Shown here: in pieces, positions 1 through 10,876 of the stretch
Numbering within the stretch: the first letter of the stretch is position 1
Layout of the letters: every line of letters starts with the position of its first letter
Assembly: GCA_025062375.1 (NCBI GenBank)
Contig: JANXAG010000008.1
Coordinates: 1 to 64,000 of the forward strand
From: Anaerolineae bacterium
GTDB lineage: Bacteria > Chloroflexota > Anaerolineae > SpSt-600
Direction of reading: 5' to 3'
Length of the DNA: 64,000 nt
Position numbers and translations under genes: made by a program
The notes under the pieces: generated by a model
Told to the model about the DNA's origin: nothing
The model's input: the letters and a program-made list of their open reading frames with translations, nothing else
Database searches by the model: none

Positions 1-649
1 AGCCTTTGGTGTGGGCAGCGGAGGCTCCGTGGATTTCCTTAACCTTCACCGAAAGGGGCTCTATTCTGGCCCCAGGGCCAGCAGACGGACCGATCTTCTC
101 CTTCCCAGGAAAGGATGGCTTGGGAAGGGGAGCCCTCTGGGGCCTTATCTCCTGCAGCTTCTGGCGCAGGAGTTTCTTTCCCCCCTTGCGCAGGATCTCT
201 CCGATTTCCTTCTTTGTGAGCTTAATTCGGGCAGGTTTGAAGTCCTCTTCCCCTGGCACATCTACAGGTTTATAGGACTCGGTGGAGATAACGGAGATCA
301 CACCGGGGATGCCTGCCAGCTTCTTGAGGTTGGTGTCCAGAATCTCCCCTGTAGCCCAACGAATCCCGTTCAGAGGCCTGGAGTAGACCACCCGTTTCAT
401 CAGGCCACTGAGGTTGACATCCCTGGTCATAAGAACGCTGATCAAGATGGACCGGCCAGTGGGGTTCCTGGCAGGCCCACGCAAATCGGGAGCCAGTTTG
501 GCTAAAGAAGGGTCAGATGCTGTTTGAACTTTCTCCGGCAAAGGCTTTTGAGGTTCTGGCGAGGAGGCATAGGCATAAGGGGCTAATCCTACCAGGAGGG
601 CTGCTATGAGCAACAGATACAAAACATATATCTTTTTGTTTTTGACATC
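1..649 (-). pseudogene. Secreted protein, probable subtilase propeptide region; start out of frame, 3' end outside window
   Basis: On the minus strand an open frame runs off the left edge. It begins with a basic stretch, a hydrophobic segment and an Ala-rich cleavage region (a signal peptide), followed by a propeptide-like domain and then 'VKEIHGASAAH', which resembles the entry to a subtilisin S8 catalytic domain. The only ATG with a good ribosome site (AGGAGG, positions 655-660) is at 649, but it reads into TAG after 14 codons. Adding one A to the A-run just after the ATG restores MSKNKKIYVLYLLL joined to the body frame. So there is a one-base lesion, slippage site or sequencing error in the signal peptide. 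The subtilase assignment is moderate because the catalytic triad lies outside the window. Confidence 0.5.
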
Positions 650-691
650 GGACCCTCCTTTGAGGCTTGAGCCCGCTTCAGCTCCAAAAGT

Positions 692-720
692 ATTATACCA
701 CGGAAAAATTTTGAGAGCAA
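692..720 (-). promoter_or_regulatory. Sigma-A type promoter for the 649 minus-strand gene
   Basis: Minus strand TTGCTC (715-720), 17-bp spacer, perfect TATAAT (692-697). Predicted transcription start is near 685, about 36 bases before the ATG at 649. Confidence 0.6.
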
Positions 721-879
721 ATTGATAACTTATGGGTTCCTTCCCCATTTTTAAACCAGATGCATGATAGCTTGCCTTGCTCACATCTTCCAGGGATAAT
801 TGAACCTCACAAAAGCCACCGCTGCTGGCATCCCCATCGTGGCCTGAGTGAAATCCCCTTCGGCACTCTGGATGCCTCC

Positions 880-908
880 TTGACAAACATAAATCAGTGT
901 CTTATATT
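880..908 (+). promoter_or_regulatory. Promoter for the radical SAM-yvcK-gap operon
   Basis: Perfect TTGACA (880-885), 17-bp spacer, TATATT (903-908). It lies about 30 bases upstream of the GTG start at 939, with a GGGAGGT ribosome site between. The stretch 650-879 holds nothing else I can support. Confidence 0.65.
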
Positions 909-938
909 AACCGTAGGAAAGGCAAAGGGAGGTAGGCG

Positions 939-1883
939 GTGGATTTTGTGCCTTCTTATCTTGCCCTTTACGAGTCAGGTGAACTGAAGAGAAGAGTAGA
1001 AGAGGCGGTGGCTCGCCTGGCTAAGTGCGATATCTGCCCCAGGGAATGCGGAGCTAATCGTCTGGAAGGAAGCAAAGGGGCAGGTTGCCGCACCGGAAGA
1101 AAGGCCGTGGTTTCAAGCTTTCACCCTCACTTTGGGGAAGAGGATCCTCTGGTTGGTATCCACGGCTCTGGAACGATCTTCTTCACCTGGTGTAACCTCC
1201 ATTGTCAGTTCTGCCAGAACTACGAGATAAGCCAGCTGGGTCAGGGAAGGGAAGTGGAACCCGCAGAGTTAGCAGCGATGATGCTTTACCTTCAAGATCT
1301 GGGCTGTCATAACATAAACCTGGTATCTCCAACCCATGTCGTCCCCCAAATCCTGGAGGCTCTCCTCATAGCAGTGGGAAAAGGCCTCCGTCTCCCCCTC
1401 GTTTACAACACCGGAGGTTACGATTCTCTCAAAACCTTAAGCCTCCTGGACGGGATCGTGGACATCTACATGCCCGATATGAAGTATTCCGATCCTGAAA
1501 TTGCCTGGCGCTATTCAAAAGTCAAGGACTATCCAGCCGTGAACAAAGCTGCTGTCAAAGAGATGCACCGCCAGGTTGGAGACCTGGTCCTGGATAAAAG
1601 GGGAATAGCCTTAAGGGGGCTTCTCGTCAGGCATCTGGTCCTCCCAAATCGCCTGGCAGGGACAGAAGAAATAGTCCGGTTTTTAGCGGAGGAGATTTCC
1701 ACCAATACTTACCTCAACATTATGGACCAATATCGTCCGTGCTACAGGGCTCATCAGATCCCGGAGCTTTCCCGGCGCATAACCTTTGAAGAATACGAAG
1801 AAGCCATAGAGATGGCTCGCAAAGCAGGCCTTAACAGGTTAGATAAACGTCGGCCAAGGTTTATTTGGCTTTTTCCCCAGTGA
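939..1883 (+). CDS. Radical SAM protein, PflX-like (COG1313)
   Basis: A 314-residue radical SAM enzyme of the group annotated as putative pyruvate formate-lyase activating enzyme (PflX/COG1313). The S-adenosylmethionine cluster motif CxxxCxxC is at C85, C89 and C92 (TWCNLHCQFCQ). An N-terminal cysteine set (C30, C33, C37, C50), typical of this subgroup, probably binds a second metal centre. The GTG start at 939 has a GGGAGGT ribosome site 5-6 bases upstream. It is first in an operon with yvcK and gap. The true substrate is not known for this family, and no glycyl radical enzyme is visible nearby, so the PFL-activase name should not be taken literally. Confidence 0.8.
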   Translation: MDFVPSYLALYESGELKRRVEEAVARLAKCDICPRECGANRLEGSKGAGCRTGRKAVVSSFHPHFGEEDPLVGIHGSGTIFFTWCNLHCQFCQNYEISQLGQGREVEPAELAAMMLYLQDLGCHNINLVSPTHVVPQILEALLIAVGKGLRLPLVYNTGGYDSLKTLSLLDGIVDIYMPDMKYSDPEIAWRYSKVKDYPAVNKAAVKEMHRQVGDLVLDKRGIALRGLLVRHLVLPNRLAGTEEIVRFLAEEISTNTYLNIMDQYRPCYRAHQIPELSRRITFEEYEEAIEMARKAGLNRLDKRRPRFIWLFPQ

Positions 1884-1898
1884 TTTGGGAGAAAACCA

Positions 1899-3955
<2,057 letters not shown>

Positions 3956-4082
3956 CTTTAACCTTTGAATTGACGGCTATAGCCAGCATTAGACAGTAAA
4001 ATAAGGGAAAACGCTCCAGAGAGAGGCTGGTAAGCCCTCAATGCCTGCGGTTTGCACCGTTTAGGCGTAAAGATTGTTTTTG

Positions 4083-4108
4083 AGGCTGGTGGATCTTCAC
4101 CACAGCCT
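4083..4108. other. Weak hairpin between convergent gap and efflux genes
   Basis: AGGCT (4083-4087) pairs with AGCCT (4104-4108) and GTGG (4089-4092) with CCAC (4100-4103), with one bulged G and a 7-nt loop. There is no T-run on either side, so it is at best a weak terminator for the convergent genes. The rest of 3956-4209 shows nothing recognisable. Confidence 0.3.
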
Positions 4109-4209
4109 AAATCATGATTATTCCCGCAGGTTCTGGACTTCAGGCCACCTGACGGTGACCAGAGAGCGATTTGACTAAAGAGATGCCAGGCACAGGTTCA
4201 GCCTCATAA

Positions 4210-5451
4210 CTATTCGTAGCGCAGCGCTTCTATGGGATTGAGATTGGCCGCCTTATTGGCAGGATAGATCCCGAAGAAAAGCCCGACCGCTGCTGAGAAA
4301 ATTACAGCCAGAATTACAGACCAAGGGGTGACCAGGGTTTCAATGTTGCTACCTCCAATGTTTATCCTACTCACCCCCCACGAAACCAGCCACCCAAGAA
4401 TTATGCCTATTATTCCTCCGAGGAGACTCAGAACTGTGGCTTCTGTCAAGAATTGAAGGAGTATATCCCTTCTCTTGGCCCCCACGGCCATCCTTATGCC
4501 TATCTCGCGGGTTCGCTCCGTTACCGAAACCAGCATTATGTTCATTATCCCAATCCCACCCACTATGAGGGAAATAGCCCCTATGCTCCCCAGGAAAATG
4601 GTGAAAATGTTGGTGATAGAGTTTGCCATGCTGAGCATATCTTCCTGAGTGACTATGGAGAAGTCATCATCGGCTGATGGGGCAAGGTTGTGGCGCTCCC
4701 GAAGCAGGCTGCGGACCTCTTCTATGGCCTGGTCCAGGAGATTTCTGTCCCTTGCCTGAGCGTAAATGGCCGTTACACTCGGCTGCCCCCGCCAATCGGC
4801 GCGGCGCGGGAAATAAGTAAAAGCGGTAGTTATGGGAATTATCACCAGATCATCCTGGGTGAACATTCCAGCCCCGCCCTTTCTCTCCAGGACCCCAATC
4901 ACCCTGAAGGAAACCCTGTTAATTTTCACAACCTGCCCCACCGGATCCTGATCGCCAAAGAGGGTTTTGGCCACATCGTTTCCCAGAACAGCCACCAAAG
5001 AACGCGCCCTTATGTGAGAATCCGTGATGAAGGAGCCTGATACTACCTTGTGGTTGCGCACCCTCGTGTAATCGGGGGTCGTCCCAATCAGGTTGGTCTG
5101 AATGTTGGAATCCAAGTAAACCACTTGAACTGAGCTCTGAATTATAGGAGCTACACCTCCTAAGGAAGGAAGTCTCTCCAGTGCTTCCGCATCAGCGTAG
5201 GTTAGGGTTATGGCTGAGCCAATCCCTCCCCTTATGGCTCCCGTAGTTAAACGGCCCGGAAGGATTATGAGAAGATTAGTGCCGATGCTCTCAATCTGCC
5301 TTGTCACCGATGCCTGGGTACCTCCCCCTATAGAAAGCATGGTTATTACAGCCATCACTCCAATGACTATGCCCAAGACGGTAAGGCCAGAGCGAAGCCG
5401 ATTAGCCATTATGCTCTGAAAGGCTAATTGAAGGTTTTCCATAAAGCTCAT
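4210..5451 (-). CDS. MacB-like ABC transporter permease (FtsX fold)
   Basis: A 413-residue permease of the MacB/LolC superfamily. There is an N-terminal membrane segment (about 19-43), then a large extracytoplasmic MacB_PCD domain, then a C-terminal FtsX domain with three membrane helices containing [20 protein letters not shown], the coupling region. Unlike E. coli MacB, the ATPase is a separate protein. The gene overlaps the upstream ATPase gene by four bases and is last in rplS-rnhB-adaptor-ATPase-permease. With the adaptor it probably exports a peptide, lipid or macrolide-like compound; the substrate cannot be read from sequence. Confidence 0.85.
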   Translation of the reverse strand: MSFMENLQLAFQSIMANRLRSGLTVLGIVIGVMAVITMLSIGGGTQASVTRQIESIGTNLLIILPGRLTTGAIRGGIGSAITLTYADAEALERLPSLGGVAPIIQSSVQVVYLDSNIQTNLIGTTPDYTRVRNHKVVSGSFITDSHIRARSLVAVLGNDVAKTLFGDQDPVGQVVKINRVSFRVIGVLERKGGAGMFTQDDLVIIPITTAFTYFPRRADWRGQPSVTAIYAQARDRNLLDQAIEEVRSLLRERHNLAPSADDDFSIVTQEDMLSMANSITNIFTIFLGSIGAISLIVGGIGIMNIMLVSVTERTREIGIRMAVGAKRRDILLQFLTEATVLSLLGGIIGIILGWLVSWGVSRINIGGSNIETLVTPWSVILAVIFSAAVGLFFGIYPANKAANLNPIEALRYE

Positions 5452-6131
5452 AGTCTTTCCTCCCCCACTATCTGCCCATCAAGAAGCCTTACGATTCGAC
5501 CTGCGTAGGACGCAACTTTCTGGTCATGGGTCACCAGCACTACCGTGATGCCCATTTCCCTGTTGAGCCTCTTGAAGATCTCCATTATCTCTGCCCCGGA
5601 TCTGGAGTCCAGGTTACCTGTGGGCTCATCAGCCAGGATAATTGAAGGGTTGTTCACCAAGGCCCTGGCTATGGCTACCCTCTGTTGCTCCCCTCCAGAA
5701 AGTTCTGCAGGCCTGTGGTTCAACCTATCCCCAAGCCCCACTATTTGTAGGGCTTCGATAGCTCTCCTCTTTCTCTCTCTACCATTGACCCCCGCATAGA
5801 TGAGGGGAAGCTCCACGTTCTGAACTGCAGTAGCTCTGGGCAGAAGGTTGAACAACTGGAAAACAAAACCGATTTTGCGGTTGCGCACCTCAGCCAGCTG
5901 GTTCTCGTTGAGAGTTTCAACCGCAACTCCTTCAAGCCAGTATTTTCCGGAGGTTGGCTGGTCAAGGCAGCCTATTATGTTCATCAAGGTTGATTTGCCC
6001 GAGCCTGAGGGGCCCATTATGGCCACCATTTCCCCCTTCTCAATGGAGAGAGAAACACCTCTGAGGGCAAAAATTTCCACCTTGCCCATCCTGTAAATCT
6101 TTATGATGTCCCTGAGCTCTATAAACGCCAT
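5448..6131 (-). CDS. MacB/LolD-type ABC transporter ATPase
   Basis: A 227-residue stand-alone nucleotide-binding subunit. Walker [10 protein letters not shown] is at 40-48, the Q-loop is [10 protein letters not shown], the ABC signature is [15 protein letters not shown], Walker B is [13 protein letters not shown], and the H-loop is VTHDQ. This pattern (VFQ.FNLLP, GNLDS) is typical of the LolD/MacB/FtsE subgroup, which drives mechanotransmission rather than classic import. It lies 13 bases after the adaptor gene and overlaps the permease gene. Confidence 0.9.
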   Translation of the reverse strand: MAFIELRDIIKIYRMGKVEIFALRGVSLSIEKGEMVAIMGPSGSGKSTLMNIIGCLDQPTSGKYWLEGVAVETLNENQLAEVRNRKIGFVFQLFNLLPRATAVQNVELPLIYAGVNGRERKRRAIEALQIVGLGDRLNHRPAELSGGEQQRVAIARALVNNPSIILADEPTGNLDSRSGAEIMEIFKRLNREMGITVVLVTHDQKVASYAGRIVRLLDGQIVGEERL

Positions 6132-6144
6132 AGTTTCCCCCCTT

Positions 6145-7551
6145 TTACCTGCCTCGGAAAGCTCCCCCTCCGAACATGAAGGGTCCGGGAGGACGCATCA
6201 CCGGCTGAGGCAAACTGACCAGCACAAGGTCCCCTTCCTTTATATCTCCTTCCACTACTTCAGCCATCGTTTCGTTAGCCATCCCTATTTTAACGGGAAC
6301 TGGGGTAAAAGTTTCACCTCTTTTCACCATAACCACCTGCCTCCCCTGGCTGGAACGAACAGCTCTGATCGGAATCAGAAGGGCATTTTCAACGCGCCCC
6401 ACTAAAATATTGAGGTTAGCTGTCATCCCAACTTTTACACGTTCATCGGGGTCTTCCATAAGGATTGTCACTGGATAATTGACCACGCCCTGGACGGTTT
6501 GGCCCACTTTGCCAACTTTTGCCACCTTCCCGCGGTAGGTTCGATCGGGAATAGCGTCGAAGGCGATCTCCACTTCCTGACCTTCCTGGATTTTGCCTAC
6601 GTCCAATTCCACCAGCTGGGTTTCAATTTCAAGGGAAGAAATATCTGCCAAGGTAATAGCTGGAGTTCCGGGTCCTGCAGTGCCCCCCACTACGATGTTC
6701 ACATCTGCCACTATTCCATTGAAAGGGGCTATAAGGGTAGCATTTTCCAGGTTGAACCGGGCCTGTTCCAGAGCTATCTCAGCCTGGCGAACTTGAGCTC
6801 TGGCTATGATGAGGTCTTCTTCGGAAGGATAATTTTCCAGTTCTTCAAGCTGAGCTCTGGCCTGAGCCAGCTGTGCAGCAGCATTGTAAAGGGCAACGTC
6901 GGTATACCTGGATACGGTGAGCTCGTAATTGAGCCTGGCGGCTTCGTAATCCAAAGTGGCCTGGTATAACTGCTGAGCCTGAGGCAGAGAGGCGGCTTCC
7001 GGCCTCCATCCTATTTTATCGTACTGGGCCTGAGCCTGTTCTAAAGCTATGCGGGCTTTTTCCACACTTATTTCCGCCAGACGGATCTGTTTTTCTCGGT
7101 TAGCTGCATCAATTTTGGCAGCTTCATAGGCAGCCTGAGCGCTACGAAGAGCCGCTTTAGCGGCTTCAATCTGAGCTCTGGATTTACCTTTTAGGAGCTT
7201 ATCAAGCTGGGCCCGGGCTATTGCCAGGTTCACTTCAGCCTGAGCCACCTGCAACTCAAGGGTTCTGGTGTCAAGACGCGCCAGGGGCTGCCCTTCTTCT
7301 ACAAAATCCCCTTCACTTACCAGTACTTCCGCTACCCTGCCTGAAGTCTGGAATGCAAGGCTTACCTGAGCCCTGGCTTTAACCGAGCCAACAGCCGAGA
7401 CCGTTATGAGCAGATTCCCGCGCCTGACAGGAACCGCTTCCACAGCTGCCCGATCGGTGCTCCTGGGTCTGAAGGCAAACCAGTATATTAGCCCCCCAGC
7501 AAGCACAAGGAGAACAAAACCTACTATCATCCGTTTGAGGCGCATCTCCAC
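6145..7551 (-). CDS. HlyD/MacA-type efflux adaptor (membrane fusion protein)
   Basis: A 468-residue adaptor. One N-terminal membrane helix (about residues 8-26) is followed by a lipoyl-like half, a long Ala/Gln/Leu-rich coiled coil (about residues 95-270, many 'QAQA/EAA' heptads), the second lipoyl half, a beta-barrel and a membrane-proximal domain. It ends in a Gly/Phe/Arg-rich tail. The coiled coil is longer than in E. coli MacA. Adjacent ATPase and permease genes make a MacAB-like tripartite system. No outer-membrane TolC partner is visible, consistent with a monoderm-type envelope (inference). Confidence 0.85.
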   Translation of the reverse strand: MEMRLKRMIVGFVLLVLAGGLIYWFAFRPRSTDRAAVEAVPVRRGNLLITVSAVGSVKARAQVSLAFQTSGRVAEVLVSEGDFVEEGQPLARLDTRTLELQVAQAEVNLAIARAQLDKLLKGKSRAQIEAAKAALRSAQAAYEAAKIDAANREKQIRLAEISVEKARIALEQAQAQYDKIGWRPEAASLPQAQQLYQATLDYEAARLNYELTVSRYTDVALYNAAAQLAQARAQLEELENYPSEEDLIIARAQVRQAEIALEQARFNLENATLIAPFNGIVADVNIVVGGTAGPGTPAITLADISSLEIETQLVELDVGKIQEGQEVEIAFDAIPDRTYRGKVAKVGKVGQTVQGVVNYPVTILMEDPDERVKVGMTANLNILVGRVENALLIPIRAVRSSQGRQVVMVKRGETFTPVPVKIGMANETMAEVVEGDIKEGDLVLVSLPQPVMRPPGPFMFGGGAFRGR

Positions 7552-7571
7552 CTCCTGATTTAATGGGCCCT

Positions 7572-8222
7572 TTATTTTCTATTATGCTGCAACTCTGTAA
7601 AGGAGTTGTGAAGAAGCTTTAAGGGGGCGAAGGATAAACGGTGTATGGGGCAAGGCCCCAGCCTTTTCAGAGCCTCCCAGTGCTGGGGAGTGCCATAACC
7701 TTTGTGTTCTGAAAACCCATAACCGGGGAAAAGTTCCTCCATAACCGCCATCCACTGGTCCCTCAATACTTTGGCTATTATAGAAGCAGCGGCAATGGAG
7801 AGGCAGAGAGCATCGCCTGAGGTTACAGCCTCCTGTGGGATGGAGATCTCGGGAAGGCGGAAGTAATCAATTAGAAGGAACTGAGGAGGCGGATTAAGTT
7901 GAGAAATAGCCAGGGCCATCGCCTCTCTTGTAGCCCTGGCTATTCCCACCCGGTTAATACGCTCCGGGGGAACAAACCCAGCTCCCCAGGATACCGCCAG
8001 AGAGGAAATGAGTTCGAAGAGCTCTTCTCTCTTCTCGGGCCTAAGCTTTTTGGAATCGCACACTTCGGCCAGAGCCGAACAGATTTCGGGATTGTCAAGG
8101 GGTAAGATCACTGCCCCCGCCACTACCGGTCCAGCCCAGGCTCCTCTGCCAGCTTCGTCAACACCAGCGATATAACAGTAGCCTTTTCCCAGGAGCTTTT
8201 TCTCCAGGGATGAAATTCGCAT
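7572..8222 (-). CDS. rnhB: Ribonuclease HII
   Basis: A 216-residue type 2 RNase H, which cleaves the RNA strand of RNA-DNA hybrids and single ribonucleotides in DNA. The active-site motif DEAGRG begins at D22, with DSKKL following. Further acidic residues lie in LLIDYF and SGDALCLSIAAASIIAKV, as expected for the DEDD set. It sits seven bases downstream of rplS, the common rplS-rnhB order. Confidence 0.95.
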   Translation of the reverse strand: MRISSLEKKLLGKGYCYIAGVDEAGRGAWAGPVVAGAVILPLDNPEICSALAEVCDSKKLRPEKREELFELISSLAVSWGAGFVPPERINRVGIARATREAMALAISQLNPPPQFLLIDYFRLPEISIPQEAVTSGDALCLSIAAASIIAKVLRDQWMAVMEELFPGYGFSEHKGYGTPQHWEALKRLGPCPIHRLSFAPLKLLHNSFTELQHNRK

Positions 8223-8229
8223 CGCTTTT

Positions 8230-8586
8230 TTAGTCTCTTTTTTCCTTCAAACGCGCGGCTTTACCGCTGAGGCCTCTTAAGTAATAAAGCTTACTTCTCC
8301 GAACCTTGGCCCGGCGCACTATTTCAATTTTCTCTATCCTTGGGGAATGGAGAGGGAAAATCCTCTCAATGCCTATATTGTGGGCCCCAATCCTCCGGAC
8401 AGTAAAGGTAGCTCCTGTTCCGGTTCCCCTTACCCTTATGACCACTCCCTCGAAAACCTGGACCCTTTCGGTTTCATCCTCTACGAACTTATAGTGAACC
8501 CTGACAGTATCCCCCGGGCGTATATCCGGGACCGAAGGCTTCTGGCTTGTGCTCTCCACTGCCTTTATAGCCTGCTGCACGTTCAT
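8230..8586 (-). CDS. rplS: 50S ribosomal protein L19
   Basis: A 118-residue protein of the large subunit, located at the 30S-50S interface. Family blocks visible are [45 protein letters not shown] and [15 protein letters not shown]. The start has a ribosome site (GGGGTGAAGGG) and a good promoter upstream. It heads the rnhB and efflux genes, so the efflux system may partly share housekeeping expression. Confidence 0.97.
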   Translation of the reverse strand: MNVQQAIKAVESTSQKPSVPDIRPGDTVRVHYKFVEDETERVQVFEGVVIRVRGTGTGATFTVRRIGAHNIGIERIFPLHSPRIEKIEIVRRAKVRRSKLYYLRGLSGKAARLKEKRD

Positions 8587-8618
8587 TTCCCTTCACCCCT
8601 TTCCAGATAGTGCCCAAT

Positions 8619-8647
8619 ATTTTATCACACCGCCTCTGAAAACACAA
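8619..8647 (-). promoter_or_regulatory. Promoter for rplS operon
   Basis: Minus strand TTGTGT (8642-8647), 17-bp spacer, TAAAAT (8619-8624), about 35 bases upstream of the rplS start. Confidence 0.5.
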
Positions 8648-8723
8648 ATTGAAAAAGCCATAGATTCCACGCGATCTTACGGAAGCCTTTCCCGATGGGG
8701 CAAGGTCACAAAGTTGAGCTGTT

Positions 8724-8752
8724 TTGACAAAACAGGTTATTTGTGGTATTAA
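8724..8752 (+). promoter_or_regulatory. Promoter for the peptide ABC importer operon
   Basis: Perfect TTGACA (8724-8729), 17-bp spacer, TATTAA (8747-8752). Transcription would start near 8759, leaving about a 40-base leader with a GGAGGAGG ribosome site before the ATG at 8801. Confidence 0.6.
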
Positions 8753-8800
8753 TGCATAAAGAAGCCTCCCCGCCAGTAAAAATTTAATGGAGGAGGAAAC

Positions 8801-10798
8801 ATGGGTAGAAAACTTTGGATAATCGCAGGGTTGCTAACGGTCCTTGCCATGCTGGTGGCAGCCTGCAAGCCTGCCCCAACCCCTACACCCACGCCGGTTG
8901 CCACCCCAACGCCGGCCCCACCCCCCACACCCACACCTGTGCCGGCTAAGCCCTATAAGGTAGGCATTTTCTCTGACCTCACCACCATAAACTACTGGAA
9001 CTATCTGGGGCCAGCTGCTACTGTTTGGAACGCTTACGTCCTTGCCCCCCAACGAGTCTCCCTCTACGCCCTCGCTGACCGAACTTTCCAGATTGTCCCA
9101 GCAGTTGCCGATGGAATGCCTGAACCTCTCAAGCAGGAAGGGGAATTCTGGGTCTCCACCGTCAAGATGAAAAAAGGTATAATGTGGAGCGACGGCAAGC
9201 CTCTCACGGCCCACGATGTTGCCTTTACTGTGAACTCTGCCCTGGAACTCAAGCTTCCCGGCAACTGGGCTACCATTTATGATCCCAACTTCCTGGACCG
9301 CGTTGAAGTGGTAGATGATTACACCGTCAAGTTCGTCTACAAGAAGAAGCCTGGTCTTGCCGTCCATGAGTACGGAGCGCTTCAGGGTCCCATCCTCTCC
9401 AAAGCTTACTGGGAGCCTGTAGTGGAAGAGGCCAAGAAGGCCCTGGCTGCCCTTACCCCTCCACCTGAGGGTGCTCCAGAAGAGGAAGTGAAGGCCTATG
9501 AGGAGAAGCGTGCCGAAGCTCTGAACGTCCTCTTCGGCCATGAACCCAAGAATGAGCCAGTGGCTGGCGCCTTCACCTTCAGCAAGTGGGAGAAGGGAGC
9601 TTTCGCTGAGAACCTCGCTAACCCCAACTACTTCTTCAAGGGCGTGAAGGTCACCCAGTACAAGAACGGGGCCTACAAAGAAGTTAAAGAAGGGGTCTAC
9701 GAGTTCGTGGGCTATGGCGAGCCTGTTGGCGATATAGACAAAGAATGGGAGGTTGGCCCCTTCGTTTCCTCCGTCATCTACACCCTCTACGGCACTCAGG
9801 ATGCAGCTGTCCTGGCCCTCAGGAACGGTGAAGTCCACTTTGTCCTTAACCCGCTTGGCCTCCACCGGGGTCTGCGCGCTCAAATTGAAGAGGATCCCAA
9901 CCTGGCCGTCATTGAGAACCCCACCAACGGCTTCCGCTACATGGGCTTCAACTGCCGCAGGCCTCCTATGAACGACAAGGCCTTCCGCCAGGCTGTGGCT
10001 GTCCTCATCGACAAGGAGTTCGTGAGCAAAACGGTGCTCCAGGGAGTAGCCTTCCCAATGTATACTCTGGTCCCGCCCGGGAACAGGGCCTGGTATACTG
10101 ACGATGTGCCCAAGTTTGGCCTCAAGGAAGACGGCACCCCCATGACCCGTGAGGAGCGCATCAACAAGGCCATTGAGATCCTGGAGGCCGCTGGTTACAA
10201 GTGGGAAGGCAACAAGAAGCCCGCCTGGGATCCAGAAAACCGCGAGGTTATCCCCGGTGGTCGCCTGATCATGCCCGATGGCAAGCCAGTGCCTGAGATG
10301 GAGCTTCTGGCCCCCAGCGCCGGTTATGACCCGCTCCGCGCTACCTTCGCTATCTGGATCGAGAAGTGGCTTACCGAGTTCGGCATCCCCGTTAAGGCCA
10401 ACCTCACTGGCTTCAATATCATCGTTACCAAAGTGTTTGATGAGCAGGACTTCGATATGTGGATGCTGGGCTGGAGCCTGGGCATCTTCCCCGACTTCTT
10501 GCGCGACTTCTTCCACAGCGAGCGGTCCGGCCTGGGTGACTTCAATGCCGGTGGCTACTCCAACCCTGAATTCGACAAACTGGCTGACGAGATCAAAGTA
10601 TGTGACACTTACGAATCCTGCAAGAAGATTGCCGATCAGATCCAGAAGATCCTGGCTGAAGAGCTTCCTTATGTAGTCCTCTTTGACACCGGCATCATGG
10701 AGGCTTACCGGGCCGCCGAAGTGGAGTATCCTTACACCGATACCCTGGGAGGCCTCCAGTATGTGAGCGGTCTGCCATCTCTGGTCCATGTAAAGTAA
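8801..10798 (+). CDS. ABC transporter substrate-binding lipoprotein, family 5
   Basis: A 665-residue extracellular solute-binding protein of the peptide/nickel class (SBP_bac_5). It has a lipoprotein signal with lipobox LVAAC (C22) followed by a Thr-Pro linker (PTPTPTPVATPTP), a hallmark of Chloroflexota lipoproteins. The SBP_bac_5 body contains WSDGKPLTAHDVAFT and later FRQAVAVLIDKEFV. It is longer than the usual roughly 540 residues, with acidic/Lys-rich inserts around residues 205-250. It heads an operon with two permeases, a peptidase and two ATPases, so it likely delivers oligopeptides, though glycosides are possible in this family. Confidence 0.9.
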   Translation: MGRKLWIIAGLLTVLAMLVAACKPAPTPTPTPVATPTPAPPPTPTPVPAKPYKVGIFSDLTTINYWNYLGPAATVWNAYVLAPQRVSLYALADRTFQIVPAVADGMPEPLKQEGEFWVSTVKMKKGIMWSDGKPLTAHDVAFTVNSALELKLPGNWATIYDPNFLDRVEVVDDYTVKFVYKKKPGLAVHEYGALQGPILSKAYWEPVVEEAKKALAALTPPPEGAPEEEVKAYEEKRAEALNVLFGHEPKNEPVAGAFTFSKWEKGAFAENLANPNYFFKGVKVTQYKNGAYKEVKEGVYEFVGYGEPVGDIDKEWEVGPFVSSVIYTLYGTQDAAVLALRNGEVHFVLNPLGLHRGLRAQIEEDPNLAVIENPTNGFRYMGFNCRRPPMNDKAFRQAVAVLIDKEFVSKTVLQGVAFPMYTLVPPGNRAWYTDDVPKFGLKEDGTPMTREERINKAIEILEAAGYKWEGNKKPAWDPENREVIPGGRLIMPDGKPVPEMELLAPSAGYDPLRATFAIWIEKWLTEFGIPVKANLTGFNIIVTKVFDEQDFDMWMLGWSLGIFPDFLRDFFHSERSGLGDFNAGGYSNPEFDKLADEIKVCDTYESCKKIADQIQKILAEELPYVVLFDTGIMEAYRAAEVEYPYTDTLGGLQYVSGLPSLVHVK

Positions 10799-10815
10799 AC
10801 CTGGGGAGGCTTTCA

Positions 10816-10846
10816 GGGGGTAGGGGGAATCCCCTACCCCCCTTTT
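10816..10846 (+). terminator. Intra-operon hairpin after the binding-protein gene
   Basis: GGGGGTAGGGG (10816-10826), loop GAAT, CCCCTACCCCC (10831-10841), then C and TTTT. This perfect 11-bp stem lies 17 bases after the binding-protein stop and 35 before the permease start. It is probably a partial terminator or 3'-end stabiliser that makes binding protein in excess over permease. Confidence 0.7.
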
Positions 10847-10876
10847 ATATGGGGAAGAATCCGGGGAGGAGGATTT

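Noticed and set aside
760-987. A 75-codon frame before the radical SAM gene
   Set aside because: It overlaps the promoter (880-908) and the real start at 939 and has no ribosome site or family resemblance.
3956-4209. Possible small RNA between gap and the efflux permease
   Set aside because: Only one weak bulged hairpin and no proper promoter spacing were seen; nothing matches a known RNA family.
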